A stretch of 64,000 bases of DNA, taken from assembly GCA_035582835.1 (NCBI GenBank), contig JAYKAV010002739.1, positions 818,887-882,886 on the forward strand, given 5' to 3'. Source of the stretch: Phoebastria nigripes. Taxonomy: Eukaryota; Chordata; Aves; Procellariiformes; Diomedeidae. Shown in pieces: positions 61,301-64,000 of this stretch. Position numbers and translations under genes: made by a program. Position 1 is the first letter of the stretch. Every line of letters begins with the position of its first letter. The notes beneath the pieces were generated by a model. It saw nothing but the letters and a program-made list of their open reading frames with translations. It was not told the origin of the DNA and ran no database searches.

Positions 61301-64000
61301 CAATTCAGCAATCAAAAAGGCTTTGAAAGTTTCACCAGAGCTTGAACAATTTGGATTTTTGGACTCTGTTGATACTAGTTATATTTTGTTGTTGCTATTA
61401 GAAAGGGACCTTTGAAATGATCACTGAAAACTATCTGTATGTCCTCAAGAAATCCAGCAGCCCTGGGTGAGGTCAATACACACCTTAATTTTAAACAGTA
61501 GCAAAGAAGGATATCCGATATCTTATCTTTGCTATGATATTATTATGTAGGAGAAATCTGGCCTTATTGTTTTTCAGCAGGCTCATTATTCCACCCCCTC
61601 TCATGCACATTTGTACTGTCATCATCAACAGGAAGACTGATATAATGAAAAGTGTAAGAAGAGATCATTTAATTAAAAAAAATCTGTCATCTAATCAGTA
61701 GTAAATAAATAATGGAATATTTAAAAGTCTGGTAGGGTACTGTGGGTATTAAGGCATCAGTATGTTTATGTGAGAGGTGAGCTAGAGCAACTTTTTTATT
61801 GGTAGGTCTTTTTATGAGCTCTAACAAAACATAACAAAGTGAAAATAACTTCATAAAGAATGTCTATAAGATGCCTTGGAGACCCTGTCTGTGAANAAAC
61901 AGACTTGCTAGGAAGGATGTAGAGATAGTAGCTTAGGTATTTGGTCTGCGGGGATCCTGAAAGGTTTTGATTAGCACCGTAAATAGGAGTTTCTGTCATA
62001 GATGTTATTAAGCTGTTTAAGGATTTTAAGGAACCTTGTTTATCAAAGACAGAAATCACAGCTTTATAGAAATGGCTAGCCAATATTAGGACAGAGATAA
62101 AAATATAACATGAAATGTCTTTGAAGACTGTTTTGCAACCCTTACTTGGACTGAGTTGCACTTATTCTCTTAAGGAGGTCACAGTGGGACAAACTGAATA
62201 TGAGAACAGTTGCAGAAATATGCTTAATAACACAATAAAACATAAGGGGTGCTTCCCTCTTGGCTTAGGGCAACCGGCTTGAGTTTCCTACGAAGTGGAG
62301 AGAATGAACTAGGAGGGTAACTACCCAGATGATGCACTGAGACATTATTCCTTCTCCTTAATTTCTGCTGGGGGACGAAACACTAGACTAAAGCTGGTGC
62401 TTAGTTTTCAGCATGTAAGTAAGGAGTCCCGAAGGAGAAAACGGAACTATTCCCTCAGAAGTGTAGCATTTCTTAAACACTTTGCCAAATGTAGGGGGCT
62501 ATGGAGGTAGAGATGAAGAGCATGACAGCAGTGACTGGGTTTGCTAAGGTGATTTGCCCTTACTCCTGCAGTGGAAGAGAGATATATCTGGCCCAGCCAG
62601 CTCTCAGAGCAGCACTTTAACGCAGTCCCTATAGCAGCCTTGTACTTCCTAGAATAGAAAGTAATTTTATCTTAATGGCAAGATAGGGGATTGCTCACAT
62701 AACACACAGAATTACAAGAAAATAATATAGCAATTATTTGCTATCAATTAGCAAGACAGGTATTGCACAGGCAATGCTTTCCCCATGAGTATCTTGGGCC
62801 AGAAGAGCATGGGACATCCCCAGGAGAGATGCAGGAGCTAGCACCAGACTGCCCTTCCATAAGTCTATGGAGCAAGTGTTATGCTTAGGGACTGACCTGT
62901 GCTTTCTACATTTGTTTGCCTGAAAATCATCCTGCAGACTTGTTCTCAAAGTATCCCAAAGACTCAGTGTCTCTGGAGTCCCCTTTAGTGAAGCCCTCAC
63001 TTTCCTGTACTGGTGACTGGAGAGTTTTTCTGGTCCTTATCATGGGCTCACCACATGAACAGCCCCAGCACAACTTCTGAGTTACTGAAATAGTAAGTCT
63101 CTTTCTTATTCCTTTCCCCATAATCTTTTGCACTTCCCAGAAAATAGTATAAATATCTCTTCAAGAACTAGTGTACTAATACCCCATCTTACATTGTCTA
63201 TCTAGCTATTTTCCCCATACTTTATTCTCTCTTCCTAATATGTCCCTGAGACCTTCTGCCTCCCAAGCACAGGCCCTACCACTGGAGCTCTTTTAATTAG
63301 ACATTATCTGTTAACTCAGATAGGACTTATGGTTGAATATTCATGAGCAGCTTAAAGACCCGTAGATCATAGAGGTACATTACTGGCTTCCACTTCCATT
63401 GGCTCTACAGTAGAGTTATCTTGTGAAATTAAATTTCCAGGCCAAGTGAAGCTTAAGATGAGCACCTCTGAGATGTTAGCAACTTAAAACACCAGTGAAA
63501 GCAAAAGAGAAGGGGAGAAAAAAGTGGTTTTGGAAGGCTGAAAAGGCACAACCTTACCCAGGGGCAGCACCCCAGCCTGGAGGTACAAGTTTCCAGAAAT
63601 ATAAATTGATATCAGCATCTTCCTGACTCACTAGGTCTTTGTAGATAATTTGTATATGACATCCAAGAATAACCCCCACTCCTTCATTTTTAATTTTTCC
63701 AACCATGCTGTTGTTGACATAACTTTGTAGCAAAACAGACTTTAAATCCATGTGTAAATATTACACTGAATAAGTTATGGGTGTCACTGTGACTTTCAAG
63801 AGTGGAGAGTGCTGGAGATCTGAAGAGGAGGTAGGACATCATTCTGGACATAGTTCAGTCCCACTGCTACAGCTAGTCATTACAAAGACACCACAGACGT
63901 GTTAAAACAGAACATGACACTAGGTTATGGACGATGGAGGTTCTGGCTTCAGCAGGGAGCATTCCTTCCAACTGCAAGAACTGAAAACTCAAAAGTTAGC
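55301..64000. other. Unique DNA, no gene seen
   Basis: No recognisable repeat, RNA gene or convincing exon. Weak repeat-like motifs occur at 59400-59600 (CAGGTGTCTAGTACC, GATTAGGCAGCTGAATTCCC) and 63240-63290. A donor-like site on the minus strand at 63552-63560 (CCTGG|GTAAGG) ends a 65-codon frame with no clear acceptor. Confidence 0.5.

Noticed and set aside
63240..63290. Possible MIR tail (CAGGCCCTACCACTGGAG)
   Set aside because: One short match only.
63554..63751. 65-codon minus-strand frame ending at a CCTGG|GTAAGG donor-like site
   Set aside because: No acceptor with a pyrimidine tract upstream and no recognised homology.
1..64000. Many open frames of 60-130 codons on both strands
   Set aside because: They overlap in several frames, have no recognisable domains, and their lengths are what random A+T-rich vertebrate DNA gives. 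None is annotated as a gene.

Overview
The window reads as a non-coding stretch of a vertebrate nuclear genome, most likely a neoavian bird. The sequence is A+T-rich, has few recognisable repeats, shows no bacterial-style gene packing, and contains about 33 isolated single N's, as in a short-read draft assembly. The bird assignment rests on a solo LTR at 46496-47109, whose ends and TATA region match, from memory, an LTR family abundant in passerines and other Neoaves. A decayed CR1 LINE fragment and a few ancient amniote SINE and MITE-like relics fit this. I found no gene I can name, and no rRNA, tRNA or CRISPR array. The longest open frame is 147 codons, and every stop-free stretch is compatible with chance, so this is either intergenic DNA or the inside of a very large intron.

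Layout. 1-13 kb: A+T-rich unique DNA with short tandem repeats near 0.25-0.37 kb and 7.6 kb, a G-rich tract at 7.35 kb and an alternating purine-pyrimidine run at 12.2 kb. A palindromic MITE-like relic lies at 13.05-13.23 kb. 13.2-26 kb: unique DNA with a CpG-containing GC patch at 19.0-19.2 kb, a perfect 10-bp hairpin at 22.93 kb and a possible DNA-transposon relic at 25.3 kb. 26.1-26.5 kb: old CR1 LINE fragment. 27.8-29.4 kb: the most CpG-dense segment, surrounding an exon-like piece at 28144-28311. 29.8 kb: MIR-type CORE-SINE. 30-46 kb: unique DNA with further exon-like pieces and a moderate CpG patch at 31.1-31.9 kb. 46.5-47.1 kb: solo LTR in minus orientation. 45.3 kb and 55.1-55.3 kb: two relics of the same ancient MIR/L2-like repeat. 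55.3-64 kb: unique DNA with no supported feature.

The observations most worth checking are exon-like segments, above all 28144-28311 (168 nt, phase 0 to 0, good splice signals, inside the CpG-rich stretch) and 35881-36067. Next come the CpG-rich cluster itself and the LTR, whose flanks could be a CpG-decayed target-site duplication. None amounts to evidence for a new biological system. RNA-seq and a multi-bird alignment would settle most of them.
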